From Gaeumannomyces sp. JS-464 (taxonomy: Eukaryota > Ascomycota > Sordariomycetes > Magnaporthales > Magnaporthaceae): a stretch of 64,000 nt of DNA. Each line of letters starts with the position of its first letter. Positions within the stretch are counted from its first letter, which is position 1. Of the stretch, positions 48,870-58,985 are shown piece by piece. The notes beneath the pieces were generated by a model. It had not been told where the DNA came from, made no database searches, and saw nothing but the letters and a program-made list of their open reading frames with translations. Location: contig NGZR01000003.1 in NCBI GenBank assembly GCA_002197995.1, positions 5,766,001-5,830,000 of the forward strand, read 5' to 3'. The translations under genes were made by a program, and so were the position numbers.

Positions 48870-49089
48870 GATAATAACTGGTTAAATTTTTAAAAATTTT
48901 ACCGTAAGTTAAGTCAAGTGCACCGACGTTTTTTGTATGCATTTGCAGGTGATCCACTCGCTGATATAATCCACTCGCTGATGGACTACGTTAAGCTTAT
49001 TTTTCGATGCGGAAACAAGCCCAAAGCTGGTATATCTGGATCGTAACTTTCCTAAAACAGGTTTCCAGATGCGGCCTTTTTGGCACCAC

Positions 49090-49420
49090 CCACTACGGCA
49101 GGCTGGTTAAAAAAAACCCCTGGTAGTCCGCCACGACTCTGGCTGCCAAGGCTACCACGTGTTTCTGCGCCTGATACGCCTGGTATGAACGGTGTGGTAA
49201 AACGCTTAACGAACAACATATACTGCCTTGCGAATCGCCGAACAATGCGCCCACTGCTACGGCCCCTTCCCGGCATCCCACGGAGACTGCCCGGCCAAGC
49301 CGCAACGGATCGACGCATACCCCGCCACGCCATCCAGTCCTCTGTTGGGCGAGGTCTTAAACCCCGCGCTCATCGCCTCGACGCAGGCTACCCATCACCA
49401 TATGCGCCAGCCAGGCTAAC
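49090..49420 (+). pseudogene. LINE ORF1 zinc-knuckle fragment
   Basis: The frame at 49228-49419 contains CAHCYGPFPASHGDCPAKP, a CCHC-type knuckle and its following Pro/Lys motif. It resembles ORF1 of the Tad1-type LINE in this window (CANCSGPYPADHPNCPIKP near 63280-63350). Upstream, a degraded second knuckle (CQGYHV) is in the same frame but has stops. It is only a fragment, and its ends cannot be placed. Confidence 0.65.
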
Positions 49421-49783
49421 CGGGTCGCGACGAAAAGGACTTATAATTGTCCCGGCGGCGCTAAACATCGGGTAATCCAGATCGCATCTATATTCCGGCC
49501 TTACTGCAACTGGAGGCCGCTAACTCCTGCCCTGAGTGACTGGCACGGCTTTTGAGGTTTCCTAAACCGGAAAACCGTCAAAGTGCCGCTGTCGCTGACC
49601 CACACCCCTTCCTCCATTGGAGTTCTCACTGTATGTATCACAGAAGGAGCCTCGGCTGACCACCAAAAGGGCGGGGCCCCAGTTATTGTTGAGAGGTCGG
49701 GCGGCCAAAGGACAGACAGCAAGACGTGAGAATGAAGGAACACTCAGGCCGGCTCGGCTGCTACACTTCTTGTCCTCAATCTC
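49421..49783. other. 3' flank of the DUF7708 gene
   Basis: GC-balanced sequence without a recognised gene. It lies downstream of the - strand gene's stop codon and probably includes its 3' UTR. No clear poly(A) signal was identified. Confidence 0.4.
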
Positions 49784-52023
49784 CTACTTCCGCACGGCAT
49801 CGTCCATCTCTCCTTCCAACTCCCGGATCATGCGCTCGTCGTTCGGCGCCCACCCCAGCTGCGGCAGTCCGTTCACATTTAGGATCAGATCTTCCTCCTC
49901 GAAGGCCCCTCTCACGATGTCCGTGCCCGGCGTGCTCGTAAGCAGCACCTTAATGGTGGCGGGCACGCTCCTATCCTCGGCGAGGCGGATGAGGCTTAGC
50001 AACACGGGCAGCGCCTCGCGCTGGAACTCATCCCTCTCGAACAGGTACACACCGTCGATTATGCAGAAGAGCGTCGCGGTCTCGGGCAGCTGCCGCACCA
50101 GCCAGCCCAGCAGCTTGGTAAGCGCGTCGAGCCCCCCTGCCTGCAAGGCCGCGAGGCCGACGTCGCTGTACATGGGCCGCGTGTCGAAGGCATGCTGCCT
50201 CAGCAGCTGGTCGATCAGGCTGGTGAGCATGGCGCGCCCGCCGACGCGCCCCCGGGCCTCGGCCGGGTCGATGTGCTGCCCGCAGAACCACAGCGCCGAC
50301 ACGAAGCGCTCCTTGGCCCGCAGCGCCTGCGTCATGGTGGCGCAAAGGACCGACAGGGGCGAGACGTCGGCGATGGTCTTGGGCGGGCTGGAGTCCCAGT
50401 GCACCAGGAGCTTGGCCGAGGATGTCGACAAGATCCAGCTCTGGAATAGCTGCGTGTTGATGATTTGCTCCGCCTGGGCGCGCTCCCCTTCGGGTAGCTG
50501 CCCCTTCTTGTCGTCGACGAAGGCGAGGTCGGCCAGGTCGAGGTCGGGCGTGTCGAGCATCCGCCGCAGGTCCTCTGGGCCAACGTACGGCCCCATGGCG
50601 GGTGCCTGCGGCTGCGGCGTGGCGGCCAGCAGCCTCTGGTACATGATATGGAGGTGCAGGTTCTCGTGCCGAATGGCTTCGAGCTCCCCTGTAAACAAGG
50701 CATCAGAATTCAATCCCCGCCCCCACAAAAGTCCTGGACTAGGATGCGACTCACGGTCCTTTTGCAGCAACTCGCGTTCCTTTCGCACCTCGAACTCCGC
50801 GAGCAGGTTGTTGAACGAGGTCATGCCATCCTGCACCACTTGCACGAGCTGCCTGCGGAACCTTTGCGTCTCTCGGGAGTCTTTGAGAGAAGAACGCATG
50901 TGTCAGTCACCGAGTCCTCGGGTGTGGGCTGGGGGCATGCGTACACATGTGGAATTCGTGAATGTGCGACTTTGCGGCTTCTTCCATGAGACTTGAGCTC
51001 TTCGTCTTGATCATGCCGAGGCTCTCCACCATGCTCCTCTCGTAGTCGCCCGCGTTAAGCAGGGCCTTGGCACCCCTCAGAACTTTACCGCCGGTATAAC
51101 GTCAGCCTTGCCGTTGGCTTTGCAGACCAAGTAGCCGGGACTCACACTCGTTGCTTATGAAAAAGCCAATGGCCCGCTCGATGGCGTCCATCGTCGTGGC
51201 GGTTAGTTCCACCGAGGCCCTCCGGATACGCACGTCGCCCGGGAAGGTCCCCAGGAACAGTTCGACGTCCGAGAAGATGGGGATGAGGCCGTCAAAGGCG
51301 ATGACGGCCTCTTGGCGCACACGCGCGGCAGTCTTGACGGCCTGGGGCACCACCGTGGTTAGCTAGCTATGCGAGTCGGGGCTGCCGGCCGCCTCTGGCC
51401 CGCGCTGGGCTTACATCCAAAACCAGCTCCACGGCAGCCAGGACCGGCGTGGCAATGGGGTCGTGAGGGGCAGCCTTGGTGCCAATCCCGACCATCCCTG
51501 CCAGCGGCGTGACGTTGTCAGCCACCGTCCGCCGCGCTTTCCGCAGCCATCCTACCGGCCCTCCCACTTGCAGGTACTTGGCCCGCGCCGCTTCAAGCCT
51601 GCGGTAGATCTCGTCCCAGTTGTCCGGGCTCCGGATGCTGTAGTCGGTGCTGGACCGGCCCTGGGGCTCCTTCGTCTTCTTGAACTCGGTCATGGCATCG
51701 GGAAAGATGGCGTTCCAGAACCCCATGGCGTTGACGTTTGCCCAGTCCTGCCTCGGTCGGAGGTCGTTGCCGTCGTCTGGAGGCGGCCCCAAAGCCTGGT
51801 TGTTTGGGGCATACTGTCCGGGCGCAAAGGCCTGGCTATTCGAGGCGTACTGCCCGAACACTGGGCCGTGCTGCTCGGTTATAGGGGCGTACTGCCCGGA
51901 CATAGGATCGTACTGCACGGGCGGGTTCACAAACATCGGGTGCCGCTCTTGAAGGTGGTGGTCAATGTAGTCGACCGTCACGGGACGACTGAATCCCGGT
52001 ATAAAAGAGCCTTGACCCGCCAT
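49784..52023 (-). CDS. DUF7708-type / P-loop NTPase-like protein (degenerate Walker A), 657 aa
   Basis: Five exons on the - strand: 52023-51415, 51341-51146, 51082-50945, 50880-50755 and 50688-49784. The four introns (74, 63, 64 and 66 bp) are GT-AG with CTAAC/CTGAC-like branch points, and the joined frame is open for 657 codons. ATG at 52023 is preferred over the upstream ATG at 52245: it has a good context (GTCATGG) and follows a low-complexity stretch. Residues 40-80 hold GQYA(P/S) repeats. Residues ~190-315 form the DUF7708-type helical region (VRQEAVIAFDGLIPIF, FLGTFPGD). Residues ~316-380 are helical and possibly coiled. The P-loop-like domain covers ~435-640: Walker A is replaced by WDSSPPKTIA (454-463), a Walker B-like CIIDG ends at Asp568, and a sensor-like LLTS follows. 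It may not bind ATP. It is divergently paired with the AAA gene; function unknown. Confidence 0.85.
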
Positions 52024-52654
52024 GACGGCGGCGTTGAAAGGAAAGAGGTAAAAGGCTCTCGTGCCCGCCGAAAGCAGCCTGGGGAACAGAGAGGGGGAAA
52101 GCGGATGCGACGGCGGTTGATGTTCAGGGGACCCCAACCTACAATGTCTATCTTTATCGTCGGGCCTGATGCCGGGACCTTTGTCACCGGCTTGCTTAGT
52201 TGAGCACTTGATCTGCAAATGCAATATGACATGGCTGAAAGCCATTGGCTGCCATGGCCCTGTTTATCGTCGGAAATGCCCGACCACTTAATACCGCAGA
52301 ATTTCCGCGGGCTTTTGGGGCCAATAAAGCCACATTCTAGACGAGCAAAAGGGTGTAGGTGTGAGGGGGTAAGCGGGGTGGCCGGCTGAGCTGAGCCGGC
52401 AGGGTAGGTTTGCGCTGTTCAGGCGAGGCTCTGGAGCCTGCCCGGTGAGTTAGCACGAGTATATGAGATACCCAGGGTGGTCCCAATTCTACAGTCCACG
52501 CACTCGGGCTTTTCAGCCATCAGCGTAGCCTCGGCCAAGTCCTGCTCCTCTCGTCTCTCTCTGCTCTCACGCGACCTTCTCATCACTATTCTACGCCTTC
52601 AAAGTCTAGCTAGCGTGCCGGCTCTGCGTCTACGTCGAGAACGGAACCGCGGGA
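52024..52654. promoter_or_regulatory. 631-bp bidirectional intergenic region
   Basis: Lies between the two start codons of divergent genes. Pyrimidine-rich tracts occur near 52545-52570 (ctctcgtctctctctgctctc) just upstream of the AAA start, as is common before fungal start sites. The region is GC-balanced with no RIP signature. No specific binding site is claimed. Confidence 0.5.
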
Positions 52655-55600
52655 ATGGCGTCCAGTGACTCTAGTCCACCGACGGACCGGGCCGAGACGG
52701 TCGACTCGACCCCGGGCGATGCGACTCTGTCCCCGCCGACTTCGGGTAAAGATAGCGAGGAGGGTCGCCGAATGGAAGACGCCGGCGCGTCTGACGCTCC
52801 GGCCGGAGATGGCCAGAAGCCTGCGGCACGCGGTGTTGGCGGCTTCGCCGACGAGATCCAGGCTCTGAAGATGAAGCTCCTCGAGCTCGAGCGACAAGCC
52901 CAGAACAACCCGGCAGCCATCGAGGGAGAAGGATCGCGCCCGCAGCTGATGGACGACCTAGAGGAATATAGACGCATGGAAGCCTGTCTTAAGAATCATC
53001 GGAAGGAATGGGAGCGCGCGGGCGGGCCGGGTGATTGGGGTATTAGGACTTCCTGGGATGGCCGCAGGTACATGCGACGTGGACAGGGACCGCACGATCC
53101 TTTTAGCATCGACTGGGAACAAATGCAGGACCGTGAATACAAGCGGCCGGGTCTCCTCGAACTCTCTCGCAAGGTGGCAGACGGCCAGGAGCGGGGCGGC
53201 GCCGACACGTACGATGAATTTGACGAAATCATTGACTACGGCTGCCGTCGCAATAGGCTCCGCAAGAACTTTGAGTGGGAGATGGACCGCCTCTACCTGG
53301 CCGAAGACATGGACGTCTGCAGGAAATCAAGGATCGAAGAGGCCAAGGCGCAGGATCTCGCAAAGGCGCACCCCGCGGGAGACAAGCCGCTCGAGGGAGA
53401 CGGGCAGCCTGAGGACGCGGGACCGAAGTTTGCCCAGCCCCAGCTCAACCGGCTAGACTGGTCCGCCTTCAGACAGCTCGCCGTCGTGAAGGAGAAGGAT
53501 GCATTTGCCGTCGACATTCTCATGGGCGAGCCCAACGTCGACGACGGCCACGGTGACTATCGGCGCTGGTTCGGCTTCTCGGGCCAGGTCCGCAAGCGGG
53601 ACATCGCACTGGATTTCAAGCCCTCCGCGTCCACGCTGCCCGGGCAGCCGCAACTTCCCGAGAGAATCCGGATCCACTCCTCGGCTCTTACTCGGATCCT
53701 CGGCACCATCTTGGGGAAGGAAATCCTCAACCCCATCTTGGAAAAGGAATTGGGCATAGTGACTGTCGTCTTCATCAGGCCCTTCAAGGCGCTGGCTTAT
53801 TGCGAGCGAGCGCTGCGAGGCTGGTGCACGGCCCTGGAGAAGAAGTTCGAGGCCGCGCCGAAAACGGACAAGGACGTCCTGACTGCCGCGGACGGCTCGG
53901 CAGCTGGTCCGCCGAAAGACGGCGCCGCCCCTGAGGAGCCTGGGAAGGGGCCGGGCCAAGTCTCGGCTGACGGGAGTGATGCCCCCGGAAAGCCGGCCGC
54001 GGCAGGAGGAGAGCCGCCCAAGGAGAAAGGCGGCGAAGACGAAGACGATCAGGCAGAGGACAAGCCCGACGACGTGACCAAGTCACCGACGGCGCTGGAG
54101 CACCTGAAGTGCCTCCTGAGCTTCGTGGACTCGGACATATCGGCCAAGCAGGCGTACCTCAAATGCCCCGACTGTCGCAAGGTGTTCTTCTCGGACCTCT
54201 GGCAGCTCTTCAGGCCCGGGGTGGAGGTGACGGGCAGCGACGGCAGGCAGGCCTACCGGGTCATCGACGTCACCAGCGCCAAGCACCGCGTGGCCCCCTC
54301 CTGGGAGAGGTGGTCCAACGACTCGGGGAAAAGCAAAAAGACGCCGCCGTTCAGCATTACGTGCGTCTACATCGACTTTAACGGTAAGAACCTGGGGCCC
54401 GTCCCCAAAGTCTTCGACTTTAAGAGGTTCGACGGCGAGAGAGACGTGACGTCCCTTGGAGGTGTACCCCCTCCGCTTCCACCCGGCCAAGAGGGTCGAC
54501 TTTAGCGACTCGGAGTGGAAGGAGCTCGAGGCCCTCCCCGCCAACGAGAGACACCGGCAGAACCTCATACGCCGGGGGCCAAGTTCCTCCAGGTCGCCGG
54601 CGTGAAGCACATGTACTACGCCGGACCGACGCTCGAGGCGCGCGATGAGGTGGAGAGCCAGGTGGTGATTGATTTCGAAACGGCTTTTTCGGTCGAAGAC
54701 CCGGCCCAAAAGCTGTGGAAGCCTGAGCTAAAGACGATGATCGGGAACCCCGAGGCTGAGGACGGCGACCAGGACGCACGAGACGAGTCCTGTCGCGAGG
54801 TCTGCTGTCGGTTTGACAACGTGCACGACGACTCTTATGTGGACAAGAAGCAGAGGGAGGAGTATGTTAATGGCCTCCTGCCCGAGGAGGGCGCCATGAA
54901 CGAGCAGCCGTCGATCGCCATCATCCCGCGGCCCTTGAAGGAGCTGCGCACCGGCAGCGGCAGCAGTCTCGTCTCGGATGACGAGCTCGTCATCATGGCG
55001 TACCGCGTCTTTGGCTTCGTCCTGCGCAGCCGCAAATGGGGCAAGTGATGCTTCAAAAAAATCCTTCTGAGTTCCCACCGTCTCTGTGCTGTACTGACGC
55101 GGCCCGCATCCCAGCCAAGCTCGATCTCTCGCACCTGACCGACGTCTATCTCCCGGCGGCCGAGAAAGACAAGGACCAGCAGGGCGGCACGGAGGAGAAG
55201 AAAAGCACCACGGCTTTTGACCGCCTCGTGCTTGAGGAGTGGCACCGTCCCATAATCTTGGGGCTCATTGCCCAGCACTTCCGAGATAAGAAGTCGACGG
55301 TGGGCCAGAGGGAGGAGCTTGACATAGTTAAGGGAAAAGGTACCGGCGCTCCTGCACGGCTCGGGGTGCCAGCCGACATGATTGCCCGACTGACATGGAC
55401 TTGTAGGAAAGGGCTTGATTCTGCTGCTCCACGGCGCCCCCGGAGTGGGCAAGACGTCCACGGCTGGTTAGTGCTGCCCGACGCGGCTCGGCCGCCCCTC
55501 CCGTCGACGCTCTCCATGCTAACCGCCGTCTATGAGCAGAAGGAGTGGCGGAACTGTTCAAGAAGCCGCTGTTCCAAATCACCTGTGGCAAGTGGAAAAC

Positions 55601-56987
55601 TCGACTCGCACCATTGGCACGTCTCAGAAGCGGCCGCTAACCCTGATCCGTGTTTTGTTCCGACCACCAGGTGACCTCGGCACCACCGCAGAGGAGGTCG
55701 AGAAGGCCCTAGAGACCAACTTTGCGCTGGCCAACAGGTGGGATTGTATCCTGCTCCTCGACGAGGCCGACGTCTTTCTCACAGAGAGGGCTAAACTGGA
55801 TTTCAAGAGGAACGGACTCGTGGCAGGTCAGTCGGGCGCCAGACGCACACACGCGCCCCACTCCCGTCTCCCCCTCCTCTCCTATCTGCAGCGCTGACGG
55901 GCCACACCAGTCTTCCTGCGCGTCATGGAGTACTACGCGGGCATCCTCTTCCTGACGACCAACCGCATCGGCGACTTTGACGAAGCCTTCACGTCGCGCA
56001 TCCACATCAGCCTGTACTACCCCGAGCTGGACAAAAACAAGACGGTCAAGGTGTTCAAGCTCAACATGGACATGATCCGGGAGCGCTTCGCCAAGGAGGG
56101 GCGAAAGATTGACATTGACGAGATGGCCATCGGCGGCTTCGCCACCCAGCACTTCGATGCGCACCAGCAGGCGCGCTGGAACGGCCGGCAGATCCGCAAC
56201 GCCTGCCAGACGGCGCTGGCGCTGGCCGAGTTCGAGGCCCAGGGCAACAGCCACCAGGCCATCCTGCTGCCCGACGCCGTCGTCACGCTGGGGCTCAAGC
56301 AGTTCGAGGTTGTGCGCGACGCCTACCTCGAGTTCACCAAGTACATGAACGACGTGTACGGCACCAACTCGGCCCGCCGCGCCAAGGAGGCCAGGCTGCG
56401 CGCCAACTGGGTCGGCGAGGACAACAACGTCGTGGCCGACCCTGGTGCCGGCGGCTTGGGCGGCACAGCCATGGACAAGAGGGCCTTCGGGGCCGCGTCC
56501 AAGGCCCAGCCGCAGGCCCCACTGCAGCAGTTGCAGCAGCAGCAGCAGCCGCCTCCCGCGCAGGGGCAGTACTATGGCTACCAGAACGTCGCGGCGCCGC
56601 AACCGGTCTACGCCAATGCGAACCGCATGCCGCCGGCGCAGGCGGATCAGTTCCCGCCCGGCGGCCAGTCCTGGACAACCGGGCGCGAGGGCTGCCAGTG
56701 CCAACGCCAATACCAACGTCAACGCCAACGCCCCCTACCAGGGGCCCTGGCAGGGACAGAACGACGCGTTGGCTCCGCGGCAGCCGCCGCCAGCGGGAGG
56801 GCAGCATTATGACCAGCAGCAGCAGCAGGGCTATCCGGCAGGGTTCGACCGGGGCATCCAGGAGATGTACACGGCGTCGGGCCCACAGGCCGCGGGGCAG
56901 CTGCCGCCGGGCAGTGGAAACGCCTATGCGCCGGGGACGGCCGCTCCCGGGCAACAGTGGCAAGTGGCTCCGGGCCCGCGGCAGTGA
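52655..56987 (+). CDS. DUF7025-type AAA+ ATPase (frameshift-bearing), ~1,260-1,315 aa
   Basis: Six exons: 52655-55040, 55115-55339, 55407-55466, 55540-55587, 55671-55826 and 55911 to the end; all five introns (67-84 bp) are phase 1. Introns 1 and 4 use GC-AG with donor GCAAGT. A low-complexity acidic/Pro N-terminus is followed by a DUF7025-type domain (~480-650; VTSL then EVYPLRFHP, and RRGAKF). The AAA+ core has Walker A GAPGVGKT (880-887), Walker B LLLDE (937-938), sensor-1 TTNR (976) and an Arg-finger candidate at Arg988. The tail is Q/P-rich with poly-Q. Three indels break the frame: an extra G at 54458-54459, a missing G in the G-run at 54574-54578, and a shift near 56670-56690. Read without the last correction the stop is at 56812; with it, at 56987, where the tail resembles an intact C-terminus. 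The gene is either decaying or carries assembly errors in G runs. Confidence 0.83.
55041..55114 (+). other. GC-AG intron 1 of the AAA gene
   Basis: 74 bp with donor GCAAGT, branch-like CTGAC at ~55094 and acceptor CCCAG. Only this choice joins the two flanking exons as KW-A-KLDLSHL, the conserved family segment. GT alternatives give the wrong frame. Confidence 0.85.
55588..55670 (+). other. GC-AG intron 4 of the AAA gene
   Basis: 83 bp with donor GCAAGT, branch-like GCTAAC near 55636 and acceptor CACCAG. Joining restores ITCGDLGTTAEEVE, the conserved block between Walker A and Walker B. Confidence 0.85.
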
Positions 56988-57304
56988 TAACGAGATCGAC
57001 ACACGTGCGGTTAATGGCTGGTGCCGTGTTTCGCGATTGTCATTTCTCATCTCTCGCCTCGCGCCAAGTGGCTTAAAATTGCTACCCTTGGCGGCCTGAT
57101 GACCTTTTTTTGGCTGGCATGTATTGCTGTCTTGCCGTGCAAATGCGTCGACATAAACTTTAGGCCCAGGCTGGGGACTGTGTCAGGGACATGCTTTGGC
57201 AAGCCGTGTTCCTAGGCAGTTACTCTCTTTATAGCTTGATTCTTCCGCCCCGATCCCTTGTCGACCCTGCTCTCGGCGTGAAAACTTTGCAAACGTATTA
57301 AAAT
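56988..57304. other. 3' flank of the AAA gene
   Basis: About 317 bp without a gene. The first part is likely the AAA gene's 3' UTR. Nothing else recognised. Confidence 0.5.
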
Positions 57305-57611
57305 ATGCCTCCGGCTCGCGTTTTCCAAATAGGACGCAAAGAAAAGCCGAAGGCTTACGGGACCGGAGAAAAAAGGTGGGTCGATTTAAAAATAATACGA
57401 CGCCGTTATTATAAAAACGCGCGTGCGCTTAAAGCAGCGCTTCGGAAAAAGTGCTATTTCTTCTTGGGTTTCTTCCTTTCGGGGTCGTTTTCCTCCTTCT
57501 ACTTATCCTCCTACTGCATATGTTAAGAGGTTAGGTTTATTTAAAAGGCTTTCCAGGTCTGGTGGAAAAGCTGCTAATGGCGAGCGAGTTCACTCTTGGG
57601 TTCCTATTTAG
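57305..57611 (+). pseudogene. Small coding-like fragment of unknown family
   Basis: Begins ATG in MPPARVFQIGRKEKPKAYGT and stays basic (RRRYYKNARALKAALRK) for ~48 codons. It then loses coding character in frame, while a neighbouring frame (57423-57611) takes over, suggesting a frameshift near 57450. No domain recognised; it may be the N-terminal remnant of a transposon or host protein. Confidence 0.35.
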
Positions 57612-57949
57612 CTGGCTCTCCTCATGCCAATTCCACATACCACTGCAGCGATATTGCGTTGGAAGCAAGCGACAACCCTACAGCCACAGCCACGATGAAG
57701 CCCGCCCGCGACTTGCCAGCAGCCCCTAAACAAGTCTTCGCAACTTTGACACCTGCGAATACCATCGCCCGTCCGGCCCCAAACGACACCTACAATGCCC
57801 TTAGGCGATAGGGTCGGAATCGGAGGCAGCGGGCCTGTTAGCGGCGGCCCGAAGCGAGGCGGGAGGGCCACAACCTTGGGGCTGGGGGTGTTACCCCTGC
57901 TTTTATTGCTTACCGAGGACATACTAAGCAGCATCGCGCTTCCGTTCGC
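57612..57949. other. No recognised gene
   Basis: GC-balanced, with a short open frame (57596-57811 +) of low complexity. Nothing could be assigned. Confidence 0.4.
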
Positions 57950-58200
57950 GCTGTTGTAATCATTTTTGTTGCCGCCGGCGCCGCCAAAGGCAATATCGAG
58001 GCTGTAGCACTCCTGTTGGTCCGGCGGCGGCTTGGAAGCCGGCCAGGTCCGTGGCTGTGGTGTTGGAAAGGTAAAGGGACTGCTTGCGCCGCCATTACTT
58101 TTGCCGCCACCGACACCGCTTGGGGCGATATCGAGGCCGTAAAGCCTTTATTGGTCCGGCAGCGGCTCGGGAGTTTAAAAAGCGACGCGGGCACCACTGA
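57950..58200 (+). pseudogene. Tandem ankyrin-like repeat relic
   Basis: One frame (codon starts at 58016 and in phase) encodes two similar units about 131 bp apart: AAKGNIEAVALLLVRRRLGS and AWGDIEAVKPLLVRQRLGS. The (G)(N/D)IEAV..LL pattern resembles the helices of ankyrin repeats. No start, no flanking domain and no further units are clear, so this is a fragment of a repeat protein. The DNA units are also direct repeats (57955-58040 and 58086-58170). Confidence 0.5.
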
Positions 58201-58496
58201 GATGCGCGTGGTACAGGTTTTCGGCGACGTAGGCCCGACCTGTACGGCGGAACGCCAGGCCCCGCGAAGGCTTTATCTGTCGTTTCCAGGTCGAGCCTGT
58301 CCATGTGCATGGTCTCTTGCAAGGATGCTCCCATATGACTGTTAAGGCTGGCATGTCTTTTGGTCGTCGACGGACGTAAAGATTCCTTATGATGCTCGGC
58401 GACACTAACGTTTTGTAGCCGTGGCTCTGGGACTGATCAAAGCCTCTAGCCGACGCCAGCTACCTCCAGGAAACGATTACGACGAATTTGACATCG
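58201..58496. other. Flank before the LINE tail
   Basis: No recognised gene. Ends at the start of the GA-rich LINE tail. Confidence 0.4.
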
Positions 58497-58499
58497 CGC

Positions 58500-58501
58500 A
58501 A

Positions 58502-58532
<31 letters not shown>

Positions 58533-58549
58533 TGAGTGAGTGAGTGAGT
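58500..58549 (-). repeat. Microsatellite tail of the Tad1-type LINE
   Basis: (GA)n followed by (GTGA)n on the + strand marks the 3' terminus. A related (CT)n tail ends the insertion at 48515. Confidence 0.85.
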
Positions 58550-58985
58550 ATATTTAACGTCAGTAAGTCGGGATCTACCAGTCCCTGCCTCCCAAGGGGC
58601 ATATGACGTGCTAGCGCTACCTAAGCTAAACATTAGGCTACATGTTGCTATCCGGCGGCTAGCAGAATTAAACCCGAAGGCACACGAAGGTCGGGCCGCG
58701 TTCCAGCGCTCCTTGTTAGTGAGCGGGCAATCGGCGGTAGGGCGTATATATATACGCCAGGGCGTTGTAAAGCGCTGCGGGTGGTAGTAGTGCGTTCGGC
58801 CGGCGAGTATGCCGGTAAAGGGGTGGGGCCGGGTTTTAGGCTGGAAGGTCCTCGGGACCCCCAGGGCCCGGCCGGAGGTGCGGGGGACCAACGAGCCTAC
58901 TGTTAGTCCTGGTGGTACAAAGGAAAAAGGTAAAAGGTGTAGGAGAACAAGGAAAAGGATGTATGCGGGCTTTTTAGGCCTGTTG

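Larger units (their letters stand above)
43065..48991. mobile_element. Non-autonomous pogo-like element with ~125-bp inverted repeats, host of the nested stack
   Basis: Ends 43065-43190 and 48868-48991 are inverted repeats of each other and are bounded by TA (43063-43064, 48992-48993). The repeat begins acgtag(t)(c)(c)a and includes two tandem units atccactcgctgat. Its own sequence is only about 700 bp (43065-43525 plus 48708-48991), so it carries no transposase of its own. The left arm is RIP-mutated, the right arm hardly at all. It surrounds the Fot1 copy 43526-48707. Confidence 0.78.

Noticed and set aside
49617..50996. 459-codon open frame on the + strand
   Set aside because: It lies antisense to exons of the DUF7708 gene and reads through its introns; the - strand model restores conserved protein, while this frame shows only Ser/Arg-rich low complexity.
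52023..52245. Upstream ATG at 52245 as start of the DUF7708 gene
   Set aside because: The extra 74 residues are low-complexity, and the ATG at 52023 has a better initiation context.
54462..54504. An intron in place of the AAA frameshifts
   Set aside because: It would be 43 bp with a poor donor (GTGTAC) and would remove the conserved EVYPLRFHP segment; paired G indels explain the sequence better.
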